From Acetobacter orleanensis (GTDB lineage: Bacteria > Pseudomonadota > Alphaproteobacteria > Acetobacterales > Acetobacteraceae), in assembly GCF_001581005.1 (NCBI RefSeq), contig NZ_LHZV01000065.1:62001-126000 (forward strand): 64,000 nucleotides of DNA, given 5' to 3'. How positions within the stretch are numbered: position 1 is the first letter of the stretch; each line of letters opens with the position of its first letter. The position numbers were made by a program, and so were the translations under genes. Below are positions 50,701 through 58,400 of this stretch, piece after piece. The notes under the pieces are model-generated. The model had not been told where the DNA came from and did no database searches. It was given only the letters and a program-made list of their open reading frames with translations.

Positions 50701-53641
50701 TCCCGCTGCTTTCCGCCATGGCAATCATTTTCATGATGTTGGCGATACCGGGTGACGTACCGAGCTTTTCCGCCTCGGCATCAATGCGCCCGGAAATCAC
50801 CGGCGGAAGCTGAGAAACAACCTGCTGACCCAGCTTGCTGATATAGGCATCTGCGTTTGCACTGCCGGGTGTGGCCCCACCATAGAGAGACAACGCACTC
50901 CGGACATTTCCCGTCTGTTTCAGGAAACTCTGGAAGCGCGTGATCCCCTCATCAATATTACCATCCAGCGTTGTGGGATCATATTTCGATTTATAATCCG
51001 TGTTGATCTGCATCAGGCCAACCATCTGCGGATGGTCTTTGTTAACCGTCAGAGATGTTCCGGAAACATTCCCAGAAGCGGAAACCGGCGCTGTGCCCGC
51101 TGCATATTTAAAATCACCCTGAGCATACTTGCCTTGCGTGAGATTAAGCAGATCCGTAACGCCCTCAACCAGATACTGGCCAATAGCCAGAGACAGGTCT
51201 TTGATTTTATCAGTGACTGGATCGGCCGCTTTCCTCAAATTTTCCATGGCACGCTGGAACGGCGTCAGGCTGTCCTCATATGCCCCTTTGGTGGCAGCCG
51301 TCAGCTTGTCCATCACCAACGCATAAGCGTCACCCTGTCGCCCGGCGGCCTGCAGGTTTTTAACCTGCTCTACCAGCGCCTGATCCACACCGGGCAGATG
51401 CTGCTTATACAGCGCCTCGATCTCGGCGGCCGGATTTTCCATGGCGGTTTTAACCGCCTTCAGCCCATCTTCCAGAGAACCGAATACGGCGCCAATATCC
51501 CGCGCCATACCTGCGATAGACTGGATATCGGCTGACGTGCCGTTGAAATTATAGGTACTGCCGATGCTGGTTGCAGCCGTGCGGGCAGTTTCGTCCGTCC
51601 AGCCGGGCTGACTGCCCAGATCTTTGGACGCAGAGGTAATGGTGCTGGCCATAGCAGCCGCATCAGTACGCGTGGACCGGAGTTGCTGGCTCAGCTTTGC
51701 CAGCTTTTCCGCTTCGCTTTCGGCATATTTACCCAGCTCATACAAAGCCAGACCACCGGCCGCACCAGCCGCGACCAGACCGGCAGGCCCCATGATAAAT
51801 GAGCCGACACGCTGGATGGACGCGCCGAAGCCACCCATGACCTGCACCATGTTGGGTACCTGATAGAATGCCGCCTGCATGGCGCTGCCGCCAGCCAAAA
51901 TCTGGTCAAAGAATTTATGGGCCTCGTCCGCCAGAATTCCGACCTGATAGGATTCCAGCTTAGCCAGACTACCACCCCGGCTTTCAGAGGCACTCAGGGT
52001 ATCATGAGCCCGTGCGGTTTCAAGTAAAGCGGCTTTCTGGGCCTGATATGCCGCAACCTGCTTTTCCGCATCCTGAATAACCGCACTTTTGACGGCGCTA
52101 TCCATCTGGCTGTCTGGCATTGCCTCAGCCTGCGCCCTTAGATCATCCAGCCGCGTTTCGGCCGCCGTGAGCTGGAGCATGACCCGTGCCAACTGACTGC
52201 CTGACCGACCCAGCCGAAGGAATGCCTGATTGCTCCGGTCTGCACCCGCCTGCAAACCTGTAAAGGTTGCGGCTTCCAAGCGTTCCAGATCCACCATTTC
52301 ACCCGCAGTCAGACCGGCTGCATTTTTGATGGCGGCCAGATCGTTCTGCATTGCCTGCGCCTGCGGATTACCCGCAGAAACAGACGGCGTGGAGACGGCT
52401 GACGGGATGCTGACGGCAGCAGCCGGGTTGCTGGCCTGAGACGCATTCAGGGCATCTTGCGCAGCCTTCAACTGACGCACCCGGTTCTGCTCTTCTGTCA
52501 AATCTGCCGATGTATGCTGAATCTGCGCATCAATCTGCGCCAATTCCTGCGTTAGCACTGAAGTATCCAGACCGCCGGACATGGCTTTCTGCGCCTGATC
52601 CCGCAGGTTTTCCTGCAAGCCGCTCAGGCGCATCAGCTCTTCGGTCAGAGAGGCTACGCGGGAGGTCGCACGGGTGCCCAGCGTGTCAAATGCCTCCACT
52701 GCTCCGGAAGCGCCCTCCCTCAGTGTGCGGGTGGCAGCACCGGCAGATGCATTCATGCCATCCAGTGCAGAGGATACTGCTCCCGCCTCGGTCCTGAGGC
52801 TGTCCAGCCCCTCGCTGATCTTATCAGTCTGGCGGCTGACACCCCCCATATCAGGAGCCTCAACCGTGACCGTGCTGCTGGCGCTCAGAGACAGGTCAGG
52901 CGTGCTGATGCCCTCCATGGCCTTCTGCCCGGCCTGTGCCATCCGGGTGACGTCCTGTATGCCTTTCTCAGCTGCGTCAGAGACACTGTGCAGAGCCGGC
53001 ACAACCGCTGCTGCTGCATCTTCCATGCCATGCAGATGCTCAGAGACGCCTGAGAATGCGGCCGCCTGATCCTGCGTCTGCGCAATACTGGCGGCCGTGG
53101 CGGCATTGGTTTTGGTCTGGGCCTCAGTCTGTCCATCCAGAGCAGCCCGCAGGCCATTCAGAATGGCATTGCGTTCACCCAGCGCGCCATTCCATGCATC
53201 TTCTGCAATAGATGCTGCCCGCAGTCGTGTCTGCACCTCTTCCAGTTCACCGGCAACACGGATGATTTCCGTATTGACGCGCTCAAGCCCCTGTGTAGCA
53301 CCGCTGGAATCCACACCCGCAGACAGCGCCTGCTGAGACTGCGCCCGCAGGCTATCCTGCATATCACTCAGGCGCGTCAGCTCTTTTGTGAGTTCGCCCA
53401 CACGCGCGGCTGCACGGGTGCCCAGATCGTCAAAGGACGTGACAGCCCCGGCTGCCCCTTCCGCCATCGTCTTTGTAGCGGCACCGCTGGCAGCACCCAT
53501 GCTGGACATGACATCAGCCAGAGAGACACCTTTTGCCTCCACAGCTTCCAGATTGCGCACTGCACTGGCAGCGCCATCGGCAGTTTCATCACGGGTGGTG
53601 ACGATAACGTCCAGCTGCTCGACCTGATTTTGTCCTGCCAT
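47750..53641 (-). CDS. Phage tail tape measure protein
   Basis: A 1963-residue protein that sets tail length and enters the host envelope. The N-terminal ~400 residues are Ala/Gln-rich coiled coil with an internal duplication (about 46-143 and 296-393). The tape measure core follows near 560-800 (hydrophobic stretch MGPAGLVAAGAAGGLALYEL). Residues 860-985 hold peptidoglycan-transglycosylase-like motifs (GLMQI at 875-879; Glu977 in AMAESSGKQW). The C-terminus is gpH-like (FKNMLKGVETQIASLLVKFA) with further coiled coils. By the rule of about 0.15 nm per residue the tail would be near 290 nm. Confidence 0.9.
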   Translation of the reverse strand: MAGQNQVEQLDVIVTTRDETADGAASAVRNLEAVEAKGVSLADVMSSMGAASGAATKTMAEGAAGAVTSFDDLGTRAAARVGELTKELTRLSDMQDSLRAQSQQALSAGVDSSGATQGLERVNTEIIRVAGELEEVQTRLRAASIAEDAWNGALGERNAILNGLRAALDGQTEAQTKTNAATAASIAQTQDQAAAFSGVSEHLHGMEDAAAAVVPALHSVSDAAEKGIQDVTRMAQAGQKAMEGISTPDLSLSASSTVTVEAPDMGGVSRQTDKISEGLDSLRTEAGAVSSALDGMNASAGAATRTLREGASGAVEAFDTLGTRATSRVASLTEELMRLSGLQENLRDQAQKAMSGGLDTSVLTQELAQIDAQIQHTSADLTEEQNRVRQLKAAQDALNASQASNPAAAVSIPSAVSTPSVSAGNPQAQAMQNDLAAIKNAAGLTAGEMVDLERLEAATFTGLQAGADRSNQAFLRLGRSGSQLARVMLQLTAAETRLDDLRAQAEAMPDSQMDSAVKSAVIQDAEKQVAAYQAQKAALLETARAHDTLSASESRGGSLAKLESYQVGILADEAHKFFDQILAGGSAMQAAFYQVPNMVQVMGGFGASIQRVGSFIMGPAGLVAAGAAGGLALYELGKYAESEAEKLAKLSQQLRSTRTDAAAMASTITSASKDLGSQPGWTDETARTAATSIGSTYNFNGTSADIQSIAGMARDIGAVFGSLEDGLKAVKTAMENPAAEIEALYKQHLPGVDQALVEQVKNLQAAGRQGDAYALVMDKLTAATKGAYEDSLTPFQRAMENLRKAADPVTDKIKDLSLAIGQYLVEGVTDLLNLTQGKYAQGDFKYAAGTAPVSASGNVSGTSLTVNKDHPQMVGLMQINTDYKSKYDPTTLDGNIDEGITRFQSFLKQTGNVRSALSLYGGATPGSANADAYISKLGQQVVSQLPPVISGRIDAEAEKLGTSPGIANIMKMIAMAESSGKQWQDQTYSNVAPKSEGAANDHAKSAAVIDDQRSLTGGAANDAGGYSTGSVEESRKEIAAYIQQQQALEDTQKKAGKDWSETAEHITNARIALANTLTPQEQITQGLKDQDAGLNSQTGYWRSMAEVVAQFGTQARGTGVDQAALTDALKEKQRQLAAAYDDGTVAVQRQSQAQQAIASVAGSSAQEIQHATNYQQAYNEALENFDPHSQQFADAVNKRVTALNSLTDAQQRAQQIQQNTGLQDNLSMVQAETNSLGMNAQARQVMLARMQAEIQMHRQYGAILPQEAQDYVDLTAQIAQASAEYEHQQQVVQDVTGSISGMADELSSGITQGFLQGTSSGMSFKNMLKGVETQIASLLVKFALINPLLNSIDGGTRTTLSDVTNLISGSGSSGSASLGVLGSLSGLSVGQQQAYRNEVTQSAMPGSGWAPTGDVMALAGVKQASALDNLFAGKAADGSGIFSSLGSTVGTIGSYAGIAGAAVGIGTMIYSVFKGLFAKSHYAYTDVIAQNGQLATGGTRVKRSDNDVTAGLVQDITSINDVLGASGITVADGSFGAVGHYKKGKKTSQTTLEDLLPDVKLNSSDQTLNMALQQLMPSSFDSVSTYTQDIESLKTLADTLNGMKVSVSRFDDASHVTVDHFNGYTGDMATALSTLDGKTLSTDDLQSKFQAIQEFFGTTMPGLLNVTTAGSESLMQQVDDLKQKYQDAANTAASYGVNAQNLLDKGNAIAGMMIANENTKLSQSDQSVTARYMAATGDQQGADLLNQQVSGAQAVQSLQDEWRSYLGDNYADNVTYQQQLSNLEKTQGAERLQIQKTYADKAAEAAQEAAQKQQQILDQANQSLASTFGSLTDYAKGLSMSDASPLSAADKYAAANDNLHADYQAALSGNSTALGSIQNDMQTFLSLSKALNGGGIGYTSDYQQIVTMLQNLGSIGTGDLTADAMRKITEDQTTTLDGSLRRLEAAVQQLQSEIRFQNSKAAA

Positions 53642-53647
53642 GGGATT

Positions 53648-54364
53648 TTACCATTTCTCTGTCAGTATGAGGGTAGGGTAGAGCATCTGCTCACCAGCCT
53701 GCCGGTCCTTCCGGCGGCTGACATAGGCAGCATGTTTGCGGCCCCAACCCTCTTTTTTGTTCCAAGAAAGCCCAGAGGCGATGCCTGCACTCCGGAGAAT
53801 GTAAGGCACGGGCTCGCCACGGGCGTCCCGGCCACCCTGCAATGGCTTGAAGGCCCGCAGAGCTTTGATCTGTTTAAAGCGGCGCATCAGGGACTGCCGG
53901 ACGGCTTCCACAATGCGCGGCGGCACACGGATCTGCTGGCCACCCACTTCGATTTTGCGGGCATAGGGCATGGTGTTGACGATCCAGACTTCTGACCCAC
54001 TCGGGATCTGGGCCATAGGTTTCGTCCAAGCTTTTCCATCGACCAGCACCGCCCAGCTATCCCGAAAGGCCCCGCTGCTAACTGGGGAACGGCTGCGGCA
54101 CTCAGCCAGAGCCCATGCTGTCGCCTGAGCAATCGTGCTGAAAATGTAGGTGACGGTGCCCCCGTGGAGCCGCACAGCCTCTTCCGGCTTACTCAGACTG
54201 CCATCCACCCGGCGCACATACTCGGGGGCTGCTGCTCCGGATGCTATCAGGGCATCCCGCTCCTGCCGGATACGATTGCCTATGAGGCCCCGGAACTGCG
54301 CCCCATCCATTGTCCGGCTGACCGTCAGCTGGATACGGGCATTCAGCTTTTCAGCAATCGCCAT
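53648..54364 (-). CDS. Prophage tail protein, unknown function
   Basis: A 238-residue basic protein. Segment SPVSSGAFRDSWAVLVDGKA followed by VWIVNTMPYARKIEVGG resembles the HK97 gp10-like/minor tail group, which acts in tail completion, but the fit is partial. It lies between the chaperone gene and the tape measure. Its ATG shares one base with the stop of the GT extension gene. Confidence 0.65.
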   Translation of the reverse strand: MAIAEKLNARIQLTVSRTMDGAQFRGLIGNRIRQERDALIASGAAAPEYVRRVDGSLSKPEEAVRLHGGTVTYIFSTIAQATAWALAECRSRSPVSSGAFRDSWAVLVDGKAWTKPMAQIPSGSEVWIVNTMPYARKIEVGGQQIRVPPRIVEAVRQSLMRRFKQIKALRAFKPLQGGRDARGEPVPYILRSAGIASGLSWNKKEGWGRKHAAYVSRRKDRQAGEQMLYPTLILTEKW

Positions 54365-54705
54365 CAGGACACCTTCTTTTTGAACTGATCGACCCAGTGC
54401 CGCACGTAAACGCCATCCATCGCCAGCAAAACACGATCAAGCAGGGCCATCTCTGCCCATGTTAGACCATGATGCTCCGCCCATCTCTGGACAGCGCTCC
54501 ATGGAATTATACCGGGGCGGCCATCAATGATCGTGCCACCCATGGGTATGCTGAAACCTTGGGTAACATGCGGTCGCTCGGCTGAGAGGCGGTGCCATGC
54601 CCGCCAGATCCATTGCCATTCCGGCAGTGGGTCCACCGGGACGGCATCCGTCCCTTCAAAGTCCGGACCTTCGAGATCCGCACGATCATAGGAGCCCCAT
54701 TCCAA
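54364..54705 (-). CDS. Tail assembly chaperone, T part (expressed by -1 frameshift)
   Basis: Reading frame of 113 residues from a TTG, with SAVQRWAEHHGLTWAEMALLD and VLLAMDGVYVRHWVDQFKKK. The frame is open further upstream to the slippery site at 54729-54735, with no good start codon or RBS of its own. It is therefore predicted to be made only as the C-terminal part of a G-T fusion of about 258 residues, like lambda gpGT, which loads the tape measure and tail tube subunits. Confidence 0.75.
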   Translation of the reverse strand: MEWGSYDRADLEGPDFEGTDAVPVDPLPEWQWIWRAWHRLSAERPHVTQGFSIPMGGTIIDGRPGIIPWSAVQRWAEHHGLTWAEMALLDRVLLAMDGVYVRHWVDQFKKKVS

Positions 54706-54725
54706 CCACCAGCCGAGCGCCGCTT

Positions 54726-55139
54726 TCAGTTTCCCTCAGCGTCCTCAGCCTGCTGTCCGGCCTCAGTCGTGACCAGACCGGCGGCTTCCCAGCATGCACC
54801 CATAAGCTCCCGATAATCCGGGTTCGGCAGCAGTTTTTTGAACTCTTCCAGAGATACGGGATGCTGCTGCTCTTTGTCATGAAACAGGCCGCGCACGTCC
54901 AGCACAAGGAAGTCACACAGCAGTTCCGCGTTCATTTGGCGGCGGACGGCATTGGGGATGGCAGACACATCACCGCGGTATTTTTCCGCGACTTTGCGCA
55001 GGCGGCGGTTCTGCGCATCAATAAACTGGTCGGTGAAGCCACGGCTCTTGATTTCAAGGCCGGGGTATTTGTCAATTTTCTTCCACTCACCATCGTTGAT
55101 GGCGGCGCTGTCTGTTTTGAGGTCTGCGAGAGTGGCCAT
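54726..55139 (-). CDS. Tail assembly chaperone, G-like protein
   Basis: A 137-residue protein in the position of lambda gpG, between tail tube and tape measure. It starts MATLADLKTDSAAINDGEWK from the ATG at 55139, with a perfect GGAGG upstream, and ends AEDAEGN. The last codons GAG-GGA-AAC-TGA contain an in-frame GGGAAAC heptamer directly before the stop. Its leader is a hairpin plus T-run that nearly copies the tail tube leader. Confidence 0.8.
   Translation of the reverse strand: MATLADLKTDSAAINDGEWKKIDKYPGLEIKSRGFTDQFIDAQNRRLRKVAEKYRGDVSAIPNAVRRQMNAELLCDFLVLDVRGLFHDKEQQHPVSLEEFKKLLPNPDYRELMGACWEAAGLVTTEAGQQAEDAEGN
54729..54735 (-). other. Programmed -1 frameshift site GGGAAAC
   Basis: On the minus strand the zero frame reads GAG-GGA-AAC-TGA; G-GGA-AAC is a canonical X-XXY-YYZ heptamer. 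After a -1 slip the next codons are CTG-AAA-GCG and the frame stays open to 54364. Lambda uses GGGAAAG at the same place in its G-GT genes. Confidence 0.8.
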
Positions 55140-55151
55140 GTGGGCCTCCAT

Positions 55152-55177
55152 AAAAAAAGGCCGCTCAGTGGCGGCCT
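55152..55177 (-). terminator. Hairpin/T-run leader before tail chaperone gene
   Basis: Stem AGGCCGC / GCGGCCT, loop TCAGTG, then seven T and TATGGAGG on the minus strand. Nearly identical to the leader at 56465-56490. Confidence 0.82.
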
Positions 55178-55241
55178 GTGTGGGGAATGTCGATTTTTGC
55201 TACCGAAAAGTTGGCGAGAAATCAGGATATTATCGGGATAG

Positions 55242-56453
55242 TCAGTTGCCGGTGCGGAAAATTCCGAACGTGCCACCGCCGGGGGCGGGGTTTGCCGTGA
55301 TTGAGACAGTGGCCTGCACGGTCTGGTTTTTTCCGGGAATGGGGGTTTTTGGGTTGCGGATAATGCCGTTCAGCACAACGAACTGATAGCCGATGCCATC
55401 ATTCCCCTGCACGCCAACTGTGACCGGCCCGGTTTTTCCGGACTGCCAGTCCAGAAACTGTGCGTAATCACGGAACAGATAGACGATTTCCATTGCGGCC
55501 TTGAAGCTTCCGAAACGGATACCGCAGGCCCCGAGATGGCCCATACCGGTATCCTGCCCGGAGCCATCCCGCGAGAGCGTAATGGTGGCGGACTGGATGC
55601 ACCCGGCAGGCGTTTTTCCAAAAATGCTGCAACCAAGGAAACCCTCAACCGTATCAATCAGCGGAGTGGTGGTACGCGGGGTAACAGAGGCGGCGATATC
55701 GGTATCAGACACAGACATATCCGAACCGACCAGATCAATTTTCACGGTGGCAGGCTGGCCCTTTGCCAGCGAAATCTGCACCTGATTGACCATTGTGCCA
55801 GTGAAAATATTCCATTTCCCGGAGAGGGCTTTGCGGAATGTGAATGTTTTTCCGATTTTGCCGTTTATGATATTGGCTAATGTGATTTTGGCACCATCCC
55901 CCAATTTAGTCGCATCCGGGACAGAAAATGTTCCTGGATTAAATTCCAGACCGTTATTATTGTTAATATATTTGTAGACGCCATTAATGTTATTTTGAGA
56001 GTCTTGTATATTAACAAATCCCACGTTAGGGAACGTACTGAAATTCAAGCCCGTTATGACATCATTACCAGAATGGTATTGGTTTTTTATTGAATATCCA
56101 CCAGAAATAGGCGGAGTTGCCGTGGAATTTATCGTCACTGAATTTGTTGGCGAAAAATCTGCCCCCATCACGCCCGCAATCAGATCCTCGTACGTGACAG
56201 CGGAGAGGATGCCGCCCTGATCACCCTGCGTGGTGCGGCCTGTCAGGACAGACTGGGCCATTTCCGGGATATCGTTGATTTCGTCCGGCTGCGTTTCGGT
56301 CTCGTTCACATCCAGAGTAAAATCTGTGTAGCGGAGCGCCTGATAGGCACCGGTTGGAGCCTGATTGTAGGCTGTCTCCAGCGCGTAATCGACTGCGCTG
56401 GTGTTGGTTTCCGCACCGGCAGCATAACCAGTGGTGGCACCTGTGTAGGCCAT
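55242..56453 (-). CDS. Phage major tail tube protein
   Basis: A 403-residue protein starting MAYTGATTGYAAGAETNTSA. The N-terminal ~95 residues (ALRYTDFTLDVNETETQPDE, EMAQSVLTGRTTQGDQGGIL) and the C-terminal ~190 residues (TVEGFLGCSIFGKTPAGCIQ, VQATVSITANPAPG) look like siphovirus tail tube proteins. The middle (about 100-215) is Asn-rich and coded by much more A+T-rich DNA, like an inserted surface domain. Start at the ATG at 56453 with GGAGG; position before the G/GT chaperones supports the call. Confidence 0.82.
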   Translation of the reverse strand: MAYTGATTGYAAGAETNTSAVDYALETAYNQAPTGAYQALRYTDFTLDVNETETQPDEINDIPEMAQSVLTGRTTQGDQGGILSAVTYEDLIAGVMGADFSPTNSVTINSTATPPISGGYSIKNQYHSGNDVITGLNFSTFPNVGFVNIQDSQNNINGVYKYINNNNGLEFNPGTFSVPDATKLGDGAKITLANIINGKIGKTFTFRKALSGKWNIFTGTMVNQVQISLAKGQPATVKIDLVGSDMSVSDTDIAASVTPRTTTPLIDTVEGFLGCSIFGKTPAGCIQSATITLSRDGSGQDTGMGHLGACGIRFGSFKAAMEIVYLFRDYAQFLDWQSGKTGPVTVGVQGNDGIGYQFVVLNGIIRNPKTPIPGKNQTVQATVSITANPAPGGGTFGIFRTGN

Positions 56454-56464
56454 GTGGCCCTCCA

Positions 56465-56490
56465 TAAAAAAGGCCGCTCAGTGGCGGCCT
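56465..56490 (-). terminator. Hairpin/T-run leader before tail tube gene
   Basis: Stem AGGCCGC / GCGGCCT, loop TCAGTG, then six T and TATGGAGG on the minus strand. Confidence 0.82.
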
Positions 56491-56520
56491 GTGAAAACAG
56501 ATGAAGAAGGAAGCGGCGCG

Positions 56521-57000
56521 TTAGCCTGCCGGGGTGGCAGAACCGCCGGAACTGACGGTGGTGCCGCTACCAGAGGGTGTTGCAGCCGATGTGGTGCCAC
56601 TGGACGATGCCGGAGCAGGTGTCGCGGCAGGTGCAGGTTTTGCACCTTGCGGGATCAGGCCAAGACGGTATCCAAAAAACCGCTCCAGAGAGAGCGCCAT
56701 GCCGCTGGCATCGGCTCCAAATGAGCCAAACACCTGCCCACTGCGGGAAAATGTGCCTGTCGGCCCTTCTGGCTCCGCCAGAACGTCATACATCTGGCCG
56801 GACTCTCCTTCAGCAGGTGGGACGCTGTCCGGAAGACCTGCAACAGCCTTGTAGGGCCAGACGCCTGTGCGACAGCCTTCCGGAGCAGACTGCGCTGCAA
56901 CGGCGACAGCAGCGGACGTGCTGGCAGCTACGATCAGGACAGAGCCTAGCTGGTAGGTGCCTGCGCCCGGAGCGGTTTCATACAGAGGGTAGAAATTCAT
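56521..57000 (-). CDS. Prophage head-tail/tail region protein, unknown function
   Basis: A 159-residue protein starting MNFYPLYETAPGAGTYQLGS; the last ~45 residues are a Ser/Thr/Gly/Pro low-complexity tail. No family recognised. The place between the tail terminator-like gene and the tail tube gene suggests a minor tail or neck protein. Its start overlaps the preceding stop by four bases. Confidence 0.6.
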   Translation of the reverse strand: MNFYPLYETAPGAGTYQLGSVLIVAASTSAAVAVAAQSAPEGCRTGVWPYKAVAGLPDSVPPAEGESGQMYDVLAEPEGPTGTFSRSGQVFGSFGADASGMALSLERFFGYRLGLIPQGAKPAPAATPAPASSSGTTSAATPSGSGTTVSSGGSATPAG

Positions 57001-57407
57001 GTGAGGATATCCTGATACTGGTAGTCAATACCGAGAGAAAAGCGGATACGGTTTCCCGACTGGTTGAGGTCTGGCGGGTCAAAACTGTGCTCGTGGTAGT
57101 AGAGGCCCTGTGGCAAGTTGGTGGCTGCCCGAAAGGCATTAGACATGGCCTTGCGGCTGGTCAGGGCCGGGAGTGAGCCGGTGCCTTTGGGCACCATCAG
57201 GTGCAGCCAAACTGTACCGTCCTCCACGTTGACTGGCTCACCGGCCCCCGCACGGTCAGACGTGCTGGAGGCGGTTTCCAGCACCCAGAACGGCCCAGAA
57301 GGCACATCCGGGTTCTGAGCAGCCTGATCCAGCACCCGTGTGCCGTCTGCCTGAGCGGCGGCGGTGGCTCGGGTCCATGCGTCAGACCAGACTGCCGGTG
57401 TCGTCAT
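56997..57407 (-). CDS. Putative tail terminator/completion protein
   Basis: A 136-residue protein from the ATG at 57407 with AGGAGG nearby upstream. It has DGTVWLHLMVPKGTGSLPAL and ends FSLGIDYQYQDILT. Size and place between the head-tail joining gene and the tail tube gene are those of lambda gpU/HK97 gp10-type tail terminators; sequence alone does not prove it. Confidence 0.6.
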   Translation of the reverse strand: MTTPAVWSDAWTRATAAAQADGTRVLDQAAQNPDVPSGPFWVLETASSTSDRAGAGEPVNVEDGTVWLHLMVPKGTGSLPALTSRKAMSNAFRAATNLPQGLYYHEHSFDPPDLNQSGNRIRFSLGIDYQYQDILT

Positions 57408-57729
57408 GGCTCTCGCCTCCTGCTGCAATGAGTGTCCAGCCGCACAGGGTCGGCCCGTCATAGACCGGCGTTGCGTCTGTCAGCGTGTAGGCTTTGGGGC
57501 CATCCTGCACGGTGTCATCCTTGGCAGGGAGACCGTGGGCCGTGAGAGCGTCCGCCATGGTCTGGGCAATGAACGAAGCGGACCCCATGCCATTGATGAT
57601 CTGCGCGGCCTGTGCCGGGGGTGCGTAGGCCTGAATGGTCACGCCTGCGCTCTGGCCAGGGCGGCGGATGATCATCGGGCGACCCTTGGTGGCGATCTGG
57701 CGGTGGCGCCGGTCTGTGCGGTAGCTCAT
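57382..57729 (-). CDS. Putative head-tail joining protein
   Basis: A 115-residue protein: MSYRTDRRHRQIATKGRPMI, then IRRPGQSAGVTIQAYAPP. It resembles small head-tail stopper/joining proteins of HK97-like phages in length and place (after the connector, before the tail terminator). Overlaps both neighbours by a few bases (26 and 4). Confidence 0.62.
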   Translation of the reverse strand: MSYRTDRRHRQIATKGRPMIIRRPGQSAGVTIQAYAPPAQAAQIINGMGSASFIAQTMADALTAHGLPAKDDTVQDGPKAYTLTDATPVYDGPTLCGWTLIAAGGESHDDTGSLV

Positions 57730-58379
57730 CGCAGACCGCCAGACCGATATCTGGAGATCCTGTCCGCCGCCTCCTGCGGAAGCCCCCCAGCACCTGAAGC
57801 GGCCGCGACCCAGCTGGATGAGCCTGTCCCCTGCTCGCTCTCGGAACGGAGTGACGGGTCACGGTCAGCCGCGTGCCAGGCCGCTTTAGCCGCAATCAGG
57901 ACCGCGCTGGACATGGCGCGAGGGATAGTACCAGCCTCAACCACTGCGCCGCCCTCTACAACGGGCGCAATGTAACCCGCCTGATAGGTGACGATATATC
58001 GACCAGGAGGCCAGAGAGCCGGCCCTGAGGCGGGAGGATAAACAATGCCAGAGTCATGCATGATATCCAGATTGCTGATCTGATCTGGCGTGAAGGGGGC
58101 AGCGCCGTGCACCCCAAAAGCCGTGATTTTTGTCACTGGCCAGATCCCCAGCATGAGACTGAGCCGCGCATCGCCCGGGCGGATATCAATCACATCCCGC
58201 CAGGAGGCATCCAGCACGGGCCTGCCGATATAATCCAGCACCAGACCAGACGCATCCAGTATCAGACTGTTGAGCCTGCCATCCTGCGCACTGTCAGCAA
58301 TGCCGAGATCCGCCTTGAGATCAGCCAGCAGTGCAAGCGCCACCAGCTGAGCCGGGGCGCTGACTGAGATTGTCCGCAT
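57726..58379 (-). CDS. Head-tail connector protein (gp6-like)
   Basis: A 217-residue protein. The start LVALALLADLKADLGIADSA followed by QDGRLNSLILDASGLVLDYI is the usual helical entry of HK97 gp6-like connectors (DLKxxL...D..D..L..L...A...ie.y.gR). It contains YIVTYQAGYIAP and a C-terminal Ser/Arg-rich tail. It lies directly after the capsid gene, as expected for the adaptor ring below the portal. Confidence 0.8.
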   Translation of the reverse strand: MRTISVSAPAQLVALALLADLKADLGIADSAQDGRLNSLILDASGLVLDYIGRPVLDASWRDVIDIRPGDARLSLMLGIWPVTKITAFGVHGAAPFTPDQISNLDIMHDSGIVYPPASGPALWPPGRYIVTYQAGYIAPVVEGGAVVEAGTIPRAMSSAVLIAAKAAWHAADRDPSLRSESEQGTGSSSWVAAASGAGGLPQEAADRISRYRSGGLR

Positions 58380-58400
58380 GGGTCACAATCCTCTGAGAGA

